Shown here in pieces: positions 8,844 to 18,645 of a DNA stretch of 64,000 bases. Location: contig JAWKTK010000008.1 in the NCBI GenBank assembly GCA_041399205.1, forward strand, positions 62,001 to 126,000, in the 5' to 3' direction. The DNA is from JAGQOZ01 sp041399205 (GTDB lineage: Bacteria > Planctomycetota > Planctomycetia > Pirellulales > Pirellulaceae). The notes under the pieces are model-generated. The model was not told where the DNA came from. It saw only the letters and a list, made by a program, of their open reading frames with translations, and did not search any database. Each line of letters starts with the position of its first letter. Within the stretch, counting starts at the first letter, position 1. A program made the translations under genes and the position numbers.

Positions 8844-10563
8844 TGTGAACGCGCCAGCTGCTCAAGTTTCTCCCACGAGATCGACGCAAGGCTCGCTGCC
8901 TTACCCGGTCGTTGAACGCAGATGACTTTCCGGGTGTGCTGCTTGAGCAAACCGATTTCCTTGTTGGGTGTCACAAAGACAGGATGAAGTTTGAAAATAC
9001 GAAGTGCCTCGATGATGCGAGTTGCGGCCGAAGGCGAACTTTTGGAAAACGCTTCGTCCAGGATCACGGTTCCGTAGAGTGGTCGCGTGGATGCGGCCGG
9101 GCAGAGCGCATAGCTGAGCGAAGCAGTCAGAATGTGGCTGGCCATCAGCTCCTTTTCGCCGCCGCCGCTGCCGCTTTGTGAACCGGTACGCGGCGGCGAG
9201 CGAACTCCGGTTTCTCGGTCGACTTCCACGACGAAAAATTCGAGTCGAAAGCGCGGATCAAGCAACGCCTTCGACCCCTGCAATCGACGATTCTCGCCGG
9301 CCTCGCGCAGGATGATGACCATGCTTTGAAGCGCGACAAAGTGACTTTCGCCGCCATCGTCCTTGAGCGCGGCACTTCGCACTTTCTGCATCGCGACGTT
9401 GAGTGTTCGTAATCGTTCGTCTTTCATCCGTTGCGGCTGAAGCTGCAGGTACCGTCCCGAACGAAAGTCGACTCGCAACAGCGTTTGATTCAGTTCGGCA
9501 ATCCGATTCTCGATCGCATCGACTTCCTCGTCGATGTTCGCCAGCAATTGCGTGACACCCTGGTCGGACGAACGGTTGAGGTATTCGAGAAACCGGGCCC
9601 GTTTTTCTGGCAAGGCCTCGTCGGTCAGCACCTTGAGACGTTCGAGAAAATATGGCACGTCTTCGATCTCCGTCCCGACGTCCGTCAATGCACCCGTGTC
9701 CACATTTTTCGCGATTCCCATGCGCCGCACGAGTTGCTTTTCGATTTCCTTCTGGCGTTCGGCGTATTTATTCAGCTTGTCGAATTCGGCCGCAACTTCA
9801 ATCGCGCGATCAAAGGCCGATCGGTCGTCGAGCACCAATTCGCGAAAAATCTCGTCGATGCTGTTGAGTTGCTTCAAGCCGGCGGCCCGGTTGAGCAGTG
9901 TGAACGCATTTTCGCCCACGTCAAAGAACTTGCGCACTCGTTCCAGGTATGCCTTCTTACTGTCAAAGAATCGCAGATCTGCCGTTTCCCGCCCCATTTT
10001 CAGCAACTCGCGGACACCGTCGTCGTGCAGCATCCGCAACCAATGTTCCAGGGATTGGTCGTCGGCCAGCGAGAAGACCCAGCGGCGTTTCAGATCGTCG
10101 GCAGAGTTGCCGGTTCCTTCAGTCCAGAACAACGCGGCCAATTTCAACGTCTGATTGCCGCCTACATAGGTCGCACAGATCCCGCTGATCGTTTTGCCGG
10201 GCCGGGCCACTTCCTGACGTCCATCGGCACCGTCACCACCAAGCACGCCTCGAACATATTCGATCAATGTTCGGTCGCTTTCATGACCGCCAGTGGAAGC
10301 CAGGTTGTACTTGGGTGCGGGGATCAACAACGTCATGAGCGCGTCGACCAGTGTCGTCTTGCCACTACCAGTCGGTCCGATGATAGCCGTTCCATTCGGA
10401 TCGAACGTGGCGCGATGCAAACCACAAAACGGCCCCAATTGAAAACCTCCAGTTGCTCAAGCAAAAACGATGGCTCCGAATCATGTTGCGGCGAGTTCGC
10501 TACGTCTTTCAGTCGATCAAACAGCTCGGCTTGTTCGGCTCGGTCGTCAGCATGATTGAGCAT
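8840..10563 (-). pseudogene. jetC: Wadjet SMC-like ATPase JetC, arm-deleted and frameshifted
   Basis: The head of a MukB/SbcC-like ATPase is clear: Walker A GPTGSGKTTLVDAL, signature GSGGGEKELMASH and Walker B GTVILDEAFS. An intact JetC is about 1,100 residues with long coiled-coil arms. Here the N-terminal head passes in frame, near base 9730 (around KEIEKQLVRRMG), almost straight into the returning helix (YFLERLKVLTDEALPEK), so most of the arms and hinge are missing. There is a second lesion near 10433: the start segment (ATG at 10563, reading MLNHADD and LEQLEVFNWG) is in one frame and the rest, beginning GPFCGLH, in another, at a run of G. The remaining 532 codons are open. The gene overlaps jetD; nothing like jetA or jetB lies upstream. 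Confidence 0.8.
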
Positions 10564-10859
10564 CAGTGGTTATCCGGTATGAAAGTACGCAAATGCACTC
10601 GGCAAGCAACCAACGAAACGTTCAATATAGCTAATAAATACAAGAAAATAATGCACGACTAGCCCGCAGCGCAAATTCAAAAAAACGTACGCAAGTTCGG
10701 TTGTTGGCATTGCGGGCCTGACTTGACGGCCAGCGACCAGGCCCGGCAGTGATCATTGCTGAAGCGGCAAAGAGACTCACGTGGTTGATGCCGAAATCCA
10801 CTTCGGGTGCGAGTTGACTGTTTCCGAACGGCAAAACAGCTCATAGATTCCTAGTTCGG
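10564..10859. other. Gap where jetA and jetB would be expected to begin
   Basis: In intact Wadjet operons jetA and jetB precede jetC. The 296 bases upstream of jetC hold no recognisable part of either. A short frame ending TFIPDNH overlaps the jetC start (TGATG) and could be the last codons of a lost jetB, but it is too short to judge. The next gene upstream is the unrelated giant exported protein. Confidence 0.35.
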
Positions 10860-13800
10860 TCAATCGAACGACGCCTCGCCAAACAGCGAATCAACACTTC
10901 CTGGCTCTAGTTTGGTTGCGCGGCGAATGGCAAATTCGGCATTGGCGTGTTGCCGATTGGATAGATGCTGATCACCGGGATTCGTTGATTTGGTTCTTTC
11001 CGAATCGAACCACGCCGCTGCGTTTCGCCAAGTTGCGGACGGCTGTTCGGCCGAATCGGTGATATCCGCCACGGCCGTCGCGTCGTACGCGCCGGCCGCA
11101 AATGCTTTGACTAAGTCGCTGGTGTCGAATTCGCCGTCGCAGTTCCAGTCACCTTGCGCCCAGCTGGAATTTCCGGCCACGCCGTCTTCGTATTGCCCAG
11201 CCTGGAATACCAAAATCAAGTCAGTCGAATTGAACACGCCATCCAGATTGGCATCACCATAGTTGGTTCCTAAGATCGTTTGCACCAAATAGTCCATGTC
11301 TTGCGAAGTCACATTTCCGCTGCCATTCACATCAAACCGCAAATCATTCTGGCCAGAATTCAATGCGTCACACAGTAGCCCAATATCGGCGGCGTCGACC
11401 GTGGCGTCAGAATTGAAATCGCCTGGAACACCGTTTTGCTGAATGGTCAGCGTCACGGTGGCCGTGGCAGAACCGCCGTCCAGATCGGTTACTCGGTAAG
11501 TAAACTGATCGCTGGTGGCATTGTCTCCGTTGTGCGTATACACAAACGCACCGTTGGGACTGACGCTCACACTACCGTGCTGCGGACCTTGATTCAGTGA
11601 AGCCATCAAAGTTGTTTCTTCGGGATCAAAATCGTTGGTCAGCAGACCGGGAGCCGCAATCGAAATCTGGCTCGCTTTCGCCACGGTGTAGCTTTCGCCT
11701 TGTACAACGGGCACATCGTTGATGGGATTGATGCTGATATCCACCACCACCGGATCGCTGAGCGCGCCCTGGCTGTCTTTCGCTCGATAAGTAAACCGAT
11801 CGGACGGCGCTTCGCTACCGTTGTGCGTATACACAAACGAACCGTCCGCGTTCAAGCTGAGCGAACCATTCGCCGGATTCGCTTCGATCACGGCGGTCAG
11901 CGCGCTGCTATCCACGTCCGAATCGTTCGCCAATAGCCCGGGCGCAGGAATCTGCAGTTCGCTCCCTTCGTTCACCGCATACGAATCACCTCGTCCCACC
12001 GGCCGATCATTCACTGGCGTAATATTGATAGTAACAGTAGCGGTCGAAACCGCTTGTCCGTCGGACACTTGATAGACAAACGAATCTTGCGTCTGTTCGC
12101 CACCACTGTGCTGGTACGTGAACGAACCAGTCGCATTGAGTGTCAGCACACCAAAACTCGGTTGTGACAACAGGCTGGCAGTCAACGCATCTCCGTTGGG
12201 ATCCGCATCATTGCTCAGTACGCCGGGCGCATTTACGGTCAGCAAGCCACCTTCCGCTACGCTGTAAGTATCATTGGCCGCATTCGGGCGACCATTGCCG
12301 GTACCACCGTCTTGACCAGGAGTTGGAGTGCGAGCGGCCCAGCCGGTGGCCAAGTCGCCAAACGCTTGTGCATCAGTACGGTGGAGCGAACTGCCGCCGC
12401 CGTCCGGAGTGGCGGGCCACGGTGCGTCGTCGTTGTACAGAATGCGGTCGACCAGCACGTAGCCGAGGCCGAGTTGCGCGAGATCTTCCGGCCGATCTAG
12501 TTCTAGGCGTTCACCGCCGTTGTCCAACCCGCCGGAAAACGGTCCCAGCAGTCGAGCGTTCTGGTTCATGCCGTAGATGGAACGAAATTCGGTTGCTTTG
12601 CTGGGTTCGGCAACCGGGTCGAAGCTAACCACCGTCAATCGTTCGCCGACACCGATCACGGTATTCGCGGCGAATTCAAAATCAATCGCCTTGTTCAGTC
12701 GCCAATGACCAATGTTCAGGGGCGCGGCGGTCGGATTCCAGACTTCGACAAATTCTAATTCACTTTCCGTCAATGTCGCTCCGTCTGGTACTACGGGATG
12801 ATAATGAACTTCGCCTATCAAGACGTTACCCAGCCGAGGTCCGCTGTTGGGCTGGCCGAATGTGAGCGAAGTCATGGGGAACAGTTCGCCCGAACCGTTG
12901 GGCCAACGACCTAGCGACACGCCGTTCTGTGCCGCGCCGAATTCCACATCATCCACAAACCGAATCGGCTCGCCATTCACCGTAGCCGCAACAATATGCA
13001 AGTCGTCCGACTCTTGGCCTCGCAAACCAAAGCCCAATTGGTTTTCATCCAACGTGCGATACGAACCAGCCGTCATCGCCGGTTCAAAGAAGCTGATCTG
13101 ATGTTGGAAGTAGTTGTCGTTGTTGTCGCTGATGTACCAATTGGCGATCGCCACCGTTTGATTGGAAACATTGTGAAGTTCCATCATGTCTACCTGAGGT
13201 AGATCGGTGTGCGTGAGAATCTCATTGATCACAATGTCGCGAATCGGCCCGGTCCCAGTCGCACCGGGCGAACCTCCAAACTCATTGCTGCTACGCCAAC
13301 TATTGCCGTCAGCCAGCTCCGCCGAAACATCCTTCAACTCCAACGTCGACGCTCGCCCGTCCGCTCGTCCAGGCCACGCGCCGCTATCGTTGTATTCGAA
13401 TTGGACAATCACATCACCAGCCGCGTCGACCAGCGTCAACAATTCGCCGCCATTGGACAGACCTCCTGCATAGACACCATCCGCTTGGTCCAAGGCCTCG
13501 GCAATGCGTACGTCGTTACCATAGCGTGACGCAAACGCCACTCGGTCCTTGACCACCACCATCCGTTGGCCCGGATCCAGTGTCTGAGTAGCAAAGTCAA
13601 ATTCGATGCCTTCGGTCGAACCGTCGTTGTCCGCTTGGATAAATCGCACGCCCGTCAGATCGATGGTTGTGTCGCCAATGTTCATCAATTCGACGAATTC
13701 GAAGTCATCGTTGTCCACGTCCAGATCGCCAAACTGTGTCAACGCGTCGTGCGGGTTATAGTTGATTTCCGTGATGGTTAGATTTCCGGCAGCGGCGGGT

Positions 13801-16800
13801 TCGTCAATCGAATACGTGGCCGTCGCCAACGGACTCCACTGGCCGTTGATGCGGCTCCGAGCGTGAATGATTCTCGTTCCCGGCAGCGCAAATGCTTGGC
13901 CGTTGAACAGCGTGGCGTTGGGATTGATTTGACCGCCTGGCAGACGAGGATCACTGCCGTCCAGCGTGTAGTAAACCGTTCCGTTCGTCGCGACCAAACT
14001 GCCGCCCAACAATTCCAAGTCAAAGCTGATATCGCTACTGGAACCGCTGGTTTGATGCACTTCTACCGCCAAGACGTTGGTTCCGTTGACCAGATCATTG
14101 AGATCGATGGCGTATTCAAAAAATGTGGTTTCGTCACCGCCGCCGGCGACTCCCGCAGCGTACGTATCATAGTTGATAGTGCCGCCCGGCATGTTACTGC
14201 GCACCACTTCCTGGCCGTTCAGATAGACCACCGCGCCATCGTCTCGTTGCAGGCGCAGTTGCAGCGTCTGAAACGCCGATTTGTCGGCCACGTTAAACGA
14301 TTTGCGGAAATAGGTCGTCGGATATTTGTCATTGGCGTTGGAGCCGTAACTGACGACAGTCGCTTCGTCACCATCGCCGTAACCGAGTTGTGCGTTGCCG
14401 GATTGCCAACTGGCGTCGTTGAAACCGGGCTGACGCCAAGCGGTTCCCTGATTCGAACCATTGTCCAAGTACTTCCAAGACGAACCATCTTCCACAATCG
14501 CTGTGAACACGGTGGATGAAGTGGTCACCATGCTGATCAAATCATCATCGTCAATGCGTCCCGAATGAATCGGCGAACCATTGACGGTAAACAACGGCGC
14601 TTCCGTGTCTGGATACCAGTTTTGACCTCGCAACTGGTTCAGCACCGTTGGAATTCGATTATCAATGAACGAACGAATGGAATTCACGGCGCCCAGCCAG
14701 TCGTTCTTATTAAATGGCGTGGAACGCTTCGCGTCTCCCCAACGAGCGGATTCGGCGATAATGGCTTGGTCAATCTGAGCGGCTCGCGCGTCGACAATCG
14801 CCTTGGCGTTGTCGGGCGTCAGCAGGCCGTCGTTGAAGAACACTTCGTAGACTCGATCTGCAAATCGCTGGCGATATTCGGTATTCAATCGAGCCAGCTG
14901 TTCGTGCATCCAATGCGGATTGAAGTATTGGAACTGCGAACCGCCCGTCGTCAGCGGATTCACCATGTCATAGTTGGCGCCGGCCGCGTTGCCTGTATCC
15001 AGCGAATGTTCCGAATCATGTTCGAAGAACTTGAAGCCGTCCGGATTTTCGCGGTTGTATATCGCAAAGTAGTTGTTGACTCGAGGCCGAGTGAACTTGG
15101 AACCTGGACCGTCGGCGTCACTGGTGTAATAGGTGATGATCATGTAGTCGATCAGATTGTCGACATCTAGCAATCGTTCGAATTCGCTGTTGCGACTACC
15201 ATCCGAGTTCAAGCCTTGAGCCTGATAGTAGTCGTCCATGTTCGCATTCCCCAAACCGCCGGCTTGATAGAAATAGTCTGCCAAGCGTCGGTAGGCGCTC
15301 AGATTGCCGTCTGTGGCTTCGTTGGCGTAACCGCCGCTGGAACCGGCTGATTTGACCACGTCGTAGTCGTCCGAGTTGCCGCCAAAGTAAGACGCGGCGT
15401 AATCCGCTTCTGGACGTTCTTCACTTTGGAATAAGCCCCAATACTGGCCGTTGATATAGAGGTGATAGAAACGGCTGCGAGTATACGCATGCCCCATCAT
15501 GCCTTGTAGGTCTCGGGAAAAGACATCTCGAATGAACGAATTTCGACCATCACCGCCAAACGACCAAGAGTAGTTTTGCGCGGTGCGCAAATCGAAGCTC
15601 TTAAATTCGTCCACGCCTTCATTTTCGAATAGCGGAAACTTGAGGCTCGATTCTCCGTAGTCATCGCGAAAGAACAAACGGAACGCGTGTTTCGGATTGC
15701 TTCCGGATCGACTAAAGCCGCCGCGGATCCGCAGCCCCGCGTCAATCTGAAATCCGTCCGAACCATCCGGATTAATCAGCTCCAGCGAAACAGGTCGTTC
15801 CCAACTGCGACCGTGATTTCCCGCGTTCACATAGATGCCTCGTGAACTGTTGAGCAGATCATCAATATCCATAGAAATCGACATCGACGGAATTTGTAGC
15901 AGCGCCGATTCCAGTTGCGATCCCCACGTGCCGCTGTTCACAATCTGTGGGTCCATCCCATAGTCTAATACTTGTCCGTTAATACTTGTGGAACTGGGGA
16001 AACCTGCCGGTGGAGTGCCCGTGGGCGATTGTCGAACGACATCGGCCAAGAACAAATAGGTGGCGGTTTCAATATTGGATGGCTCTTGGCCGTCCTTAAA
16101 CGCGCGAGCTCGAATGGTGCTGGTTTCATCAATTGTGATTGGACCCGAATAGTTTCGACCGTTACTGGCCGTCGGTTCCGTGCCGTCCGTGGTGTAGCGA
16201 ATGGTTGTTCCTTCCGTCACCGAGGAAAGCGTTAACTGGAATGCGTTATCATAGAATCCGTGCGGATGACTTAGTTGGATTTCATCCAGCAAGAAACCTT
16301 CGACACTGGCGCCGGAATTGAACGTGCCCGGCGTCGGTTCGGTGAAGTAGACCAGCGCCGAATCATCCACGGTGACTTCGGCCAATTCGGCTACTGCCAA
16401 GAACTTGTCATTGTCGGCCGCATCATTCAAAGCGTGAATGGCCAGCGTGTTGATCGAATTATTTTGCAGCAAGCCCAAATGAGCGGTGATGTCGATATCT
16501 TCGATAATCAACGCCTGGTCGTCCGGACGATCTGAGACAGCCGTGGAAGTTCCGGAAACGTTGGCGGGCGAGTTGCGTCGAGCTACCTCGGTGCCGTTCA
16601 GATACGCCACAAACCCGTCGTCATAGCGCATCCGCAGCGACAGCGTATCGTATTGGCTGGTGTTGAGCGCAAAGAACGGAATGCGCATGTACGCTCCGTT
16701 GGTGCTGTCGTACATGGCGTCCAACGTGTCCGTTTCAATCACCGCATTGAATCCCGAACCCGCGCCCGCCACATCTCCGTCCGGCACCGTTTCTACCACC

Positions 16801-17957
16801 AGGCCACCACTTGCCACGTCACCTACCAAACGAAACGCACTGGCAGTAAACGAAGAATAGGAGCCTTTGGCGGCAAACAATTCCACTTCCGCTCCGCCAC
16901 CTCGTTCAAAGAACACCAATTCCATTTCGTGCGAACCAGCGGCCAGATTGATCTGACCAAAGTTGTTTTGCGGTGCGTGCAGCGAATCATCGTTGATGAC
17001 ATTCGCTCCGTTGATGCGAAGCCTGGCACCATCGTCGCTATTGATGCCAAACGTCCATGTGCCGGACGTTGGAATCAGGATTGTACCGGTCGCTCGAATG
17101 GCAAAATCATTGTCGTCCGCTCCGGTATCGTTCGGGAACGTCACCACGTTGCCGTAGTTTCCGGTGCCGCCACCGCCGCCGGGATCTTGAAAATTGACCA
17201 CAGGATAAATACCCGTGGTACTGCTGGTCTGTCCCGTGCCGTTTAGTAGCGCATCGGCCTGCGCCAAGTTGGATATCTGTGACGAACTCTTGGCATCCAA
17301 CACGGTGAAACCGGGCACGGAACGTTCATAGCCAATGGCGTTAGTGCCGGTGGTCCAGCTGGCGTCATTGAAACTAGGTTGTGTCCAGGAAGTCCCTAGC
17401 GAATCGGACGAAGGAAACAGGAGCTTCGCCGTTTCGCCTGTTTCCAAGATCGAATTCACTGTGACGCTTTGCCCGATGCCGTACGAAATTTCGCCAAACT
17501 TGGAGGGAAAGACAACATCATATTCGGACGTGATGCGAAACCCGTTGGCCGCATTGGTATCGATTTCTGCCAGGACCAGATGTTCGCCGCTGGAATCGAG
17601 CCGAAAGTTGGTGTGCAGCGTTTGGTTAGGCACGGTTCGATCTTTGCCCGAAGCAAACACCACCAAGAAACTGCCGGCACCCAACGTTTGATCTGGGAAT
17701 TGCCATTTGTCCATTTCGGCCGGATCATCGGTCAGGACCCAGTCACCCAAATCGACTTCCGTTGGCCCTGGATTGTAGATTTCAATCCAATCGCTGTATT
17801 CGCCATCTTCATCTTTGAGCGTGGCGTCGTTGCGAGCCATGAATTCGGAAATGACCAAATCGCCCGCCAGCAAGTTGCGCGCTTCCAGTGTTTCCAGCTG
17901 GTAGTTGGAATGTTGTGCGGCGCGCTGCGAGCGGCGACTGCGAAAAAAATGATGCAT
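10860..17957 (-). CDS. Giant exported lamin-tail/CotH/dockerin protein
   Basis: A 2365-residue surface or secreted protein. Its N-terminus is Arg-rich with the LEPR-type motif LETLEARNLLAGD instead of an ordinary signal peptide. Domains in approximate order: lamin-tail domain (VISEFMARN, DWIEIYNPG), a PA14-like sugar-binding domain (about 240-375, SGTWTFGINSDDGARL), a chitobiase C-terminal-like domain (TTIRYTTDGTEPT), a CotH kinase-like domain (about 650-1000, including FFEHDSEHSLDTGN), a second chitobiase-like unit (YYTLDGSDPRLPG), three more lamin-tail-like units, and three cadherin/Ig-like repeats of about 90 residues (NDTYSVAEGG, GDSYAVNEGS, GESYTVAKAS). Near the C-terminus lies a dockerin-like EF-hand pair (GDANLDGVFNSTDLI and GDWNCDGEFDTSDLV). 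The role is unknown; adhesion or polysaccharide handling is likely. The frame is intact over 7.1 kb. Confidence 0.88.
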   Translation of the reverse strand: MHHFFRSRRSQRAAQHSNYQLETLEARNLLAGDLVISEFMARNDATLKDEDGEYSDWIEIYNPGPTEVDLGDWVLTDDPAEMDKWQFPDQTLGAGSFLVVFASGKDRTVPNQTLHTNFRLDSSGEHLVLAEIDTNAANGFRITSEYDVVFPSKFGEISYGIGQSVTVNSILETGETAKLLFPSSDSLGTSWTQPSFNDASWTTGTNAIGYERSVPGFTVLDAKSSSQISNLAQADALLNGTGQTSSTTGIYPVVNFQDPGGGGGTGNYGNVVTFPNDTGADDNDFAIRATGTILIPTSGTWTFGINSDDGARLRINGANVINDDSLHAPQNNFGQINLAAGSHEMELVFFERGGGAEVELFAAKGSYSSFTASAFRLVGDVASGGLVVETVPDGDVAGAGSGFNAVIETDTLDAMYDSTNGAYMRIPFFALNTSQYDTLSLRMRYDDGFVAYLNGTEVARRNSPANVSGTSTAVSDRPDDQALIIEDIDITAHLGLLQNNSINTLAIHALNDAADNDKFLAVAELAEVTVDDSALVYFTEPTPGTFNSGASVEGFLLDEIQLSHPHGFYDNAFQLTLSSVTEGTTIRYTTDGTEPTASNGRNYSGPITIDETSTIRARAFKDGQEPSNIETATYLFLADVVRQSPTGTPPAGFPSSTSINGQVLDYGMDPQIVNSGTWGSQLESALLQIPSMSISMDIDDLLNSSRGIYVNAGNHGRSWERPVSLELINPDGSDGFQIDAGLRIRGGFSRSGSNPKHAFRLFFRDDYGESSLKFPLFENEGVDEFKSFDLRTAQNYSWSFGGDGRNSFIRDVFSRDLQGMMGHAYTRSRFYHLYINGQYWGLFQSEERPEADYAASYFGGNSDDYDVVKSAGSSGGYANEATDGNLSAYRRLADYFYQAGGLGNANMDDYYQAQGLNSDGSRNSEFERLLDVDNLIDYMIITYYTSDADGPGSKFTRPRVNNYFAIYNRENPDGFKFFEHDSEHSLDTGNAAGANYDMVNPLTTGGSQFQYFNPHWMHEQLARLNTEYRQRFADRVYEVFFNDGLLTPDNAKAIVDARAAQIDQAIIAESARWGDAKRSTPFNKNDWLGAVNSIRSFIDNRIPTVLNQLRGQNWYPDTEAPLFTVNGSPIHSGRIDDDDLISMVTTSSTVFTAIVEDGSSWKYLDNGSNQGTAWRQPGFNDASWQSGNAQLGYGDGDEATVVSYGSNANDKYPTTYFRKSFNVADKSAFQTLQLRLQRDDGAVVYLNGQEVVRSNMPGGTINYDTYAAGVAGGGDETTFFEYAIDLNDLVNGTNVLAVEVHQTSGSSSDISFDLELLGGSLVATNGTVYYTLDGSDPRLPGGQINPNATLFNGQAFALPGTRIIHARSRINGQWSPLATATYSIDEPAAAGNLTITEINYNPHDALTQFGDLDVDNDDFEFVELMNIGDTTIDLTGVRFIQADNDGSTEGIEFDFATQTLDPGQRMVVVKDRVAFASRYGNDVRIAEALDQADGVYAGGLSNGGELLTLVDAAGDVIVQFEYNDSGAWPGRADGRASTLELKDVSAELADGNSWRSSNEFGGSPGATGTGPIRDIVINEILTHTDLPQVDMMELHNVSNQTVAIANWYISDNNDNYFQHQISFFEPAMTAGSYRTLDENQLGFGLRGQESDDLHIVAATVNGEPIRFVDDVEFGAAQNGVSLGRWPNGSGELFPMTSLTFGQPNSGPRLGNVLIGEVHYHPVVPDGATLTESELEFVEVWNPTAAPLNIGHWRLNKAIDFEFAANTVIGVGERLTVVSFDPVAEPSKATEFRSIYGMNQNARLLGPFSGGLDNGGERLELDRPEDLAQLGLGYVLVDRILYNDDAPWPATPDGGGSSLHRTDAQAFGDLATGWAARTPTPGQDGGTGNGRPNAANDTYSVAEGGLLTVNAPGVLSNDADPNGDALTASLLSQPSFGVLTLNATGSFTYQHSGGEQTQDSFVYQVSDGQAVSTATVTINITPVNDRPVGRGDSYAVNEGSELQIPAPGLLANDSDVDSSALTAVIEANPANGSLSLNADGSFVYTHNGSEAPSDRFTYRAKDSQGALSDPVVVDISINPINDVPVVQGESYTVAKASQISIAAPGLLTNDFDPEETTLMASLNQGPQHGSVSVSPNGAFVYTHNGDNATSDQFTYRVTDLDGGSATATVTLTIQQNGVPGDFNSDATVDAADIGLLCDALNSGQNDLRFDVNGSGNVTSQDMDYLVQTILGTNYGDANLDGVFNSTDLILVFQAGQYEDGVAGNSSWAQGDWNCDGEFDTSDLVKAFAAGAYDATAVADITDSAEQPSATWRNAAAWFDSERTKSTNPGDQHLSNRQHANAEFAIRRATKLEPGSVDSLFGEASFD

Positions 17958-18189
17958 CTTCTGTTCCGTTTGCGAAATTCCAGCTGGAGTTCAGCCTTGT
18001 TAACGACAAGCTGCCGGATGGCCCTGCTCCATGATCGCCACAAGATAAAGATTTCGCAAGGTTTTCGTGAAGATGAACAACGTTTGCGTTTGAGCAAGAC
18101 CACCGCGTAGCATTACCTTCACAAAATGATTCGTCGAACGGACTGCTCACCAAGCGAATGAAACACGCCTCGAGCGAACAGCTTACTTC

Positions 18190-18615
18190 GTGCTAGGGCG
18201 GCTAGGACCGAAGGTCGAACCACCTATTTTGTTGAATCAAACTTGGTCAATCGGTATATGCGCTACAAGGCACCAAGCACCAAGCACCAAGCACCAAGCA
18301 CCAAGCACCAAGCACCAAGCACCAAGCACCAAGCACCAAGCACGTTTAAAACGTTATCTGTCAGGCTTTGAAGCACTTGAAAATCGAGAAGTGCTTACGG
18401 CCGCCAATGTGGACATCCTAACTCTTGCGGATGAGTCAGATTCTCAGGGACCTGGCGGTGCCACTGATCCGCAGTGGGAACAGGGACCACGCGACGACGA
18501 CAATGATGGCCACTGGGACGCCCTTCTTATCTGGGCGTGGTCACTTCAGTTTGCAAATCCGGAGAATGGAATCGTTGATACTGCGTTCTATTTGCCTGAT
18601 TGGTCGGATGTATAA
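18190..18615 (+). CDS. Small LEPR-type protein with heptad-repeat N-terminus
   Basis: A 141-codon frame from a GTG start. The N-terminal part is translated from a perfect 7-base repeat and reads APSTKHQ over and over. It is followed by the export-type motif GFEALENREVLTAAN and an acidic tail that ends in FYLPDWSDV. The repeat tract is not a multiple of three, so a change of one unit shifts the frame. With nine units rather than ten, an ATG at 18258 (MRYK...) would be in frame with the LEPR part; with the present ten, only the GTG start is. The product has no recognised domain. It lies 30 bases upstream of a dockerin/PEP-CTERM gene with its own good ribosome binding site. Confidence 0.5.
   Translation: MLGRLGPKVEPPILLNQTWSIGICATRHQAPSTKHQAPSTKHQAPSTKHQARLKRYLSGFEALENREVLTAANVDILTLADESDSQGPGGATDPQWEQGPRDDDNDGHWDALLIWAWSLQFANPENGIVDTAFYLPDWSDV
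18271..18340 (+). repeat. Ten perfect CACCAAG heptanucleotide repeats
   Basis: Ten uninterrupted copies of CACCAAG (70 bases) followed by a partial CAC. It lies inside the start of a small LEPR-type reading frame. Heptanucleotide tracts of this kind are prone to slipped-strand changes in copy number, and each step of one unit changes the downstream frame. Confidence 0.97.
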
Positions 18616-18645
18616 CGAATCGTCGTTCATTCTTAGGGGAGTGTC

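Noticed and set aside
9431..10555. Plus-strand open frame of 374 codons opposite jetC
   Set aside because: It is antisense to the JetC head, with no start context and no motifs.
8840..10563. A new short SMC-like family (armless JetC) as an intact gene
   Set aside because: The head-proximal helices end abruptly and the start segment is out of frame, so decay is the simpler reading; kept only as an alternative.
18271..18340. CRISPR-like array
   Set aside because: The units are 7 bases with no spacers; it is a simple tandem repeat.
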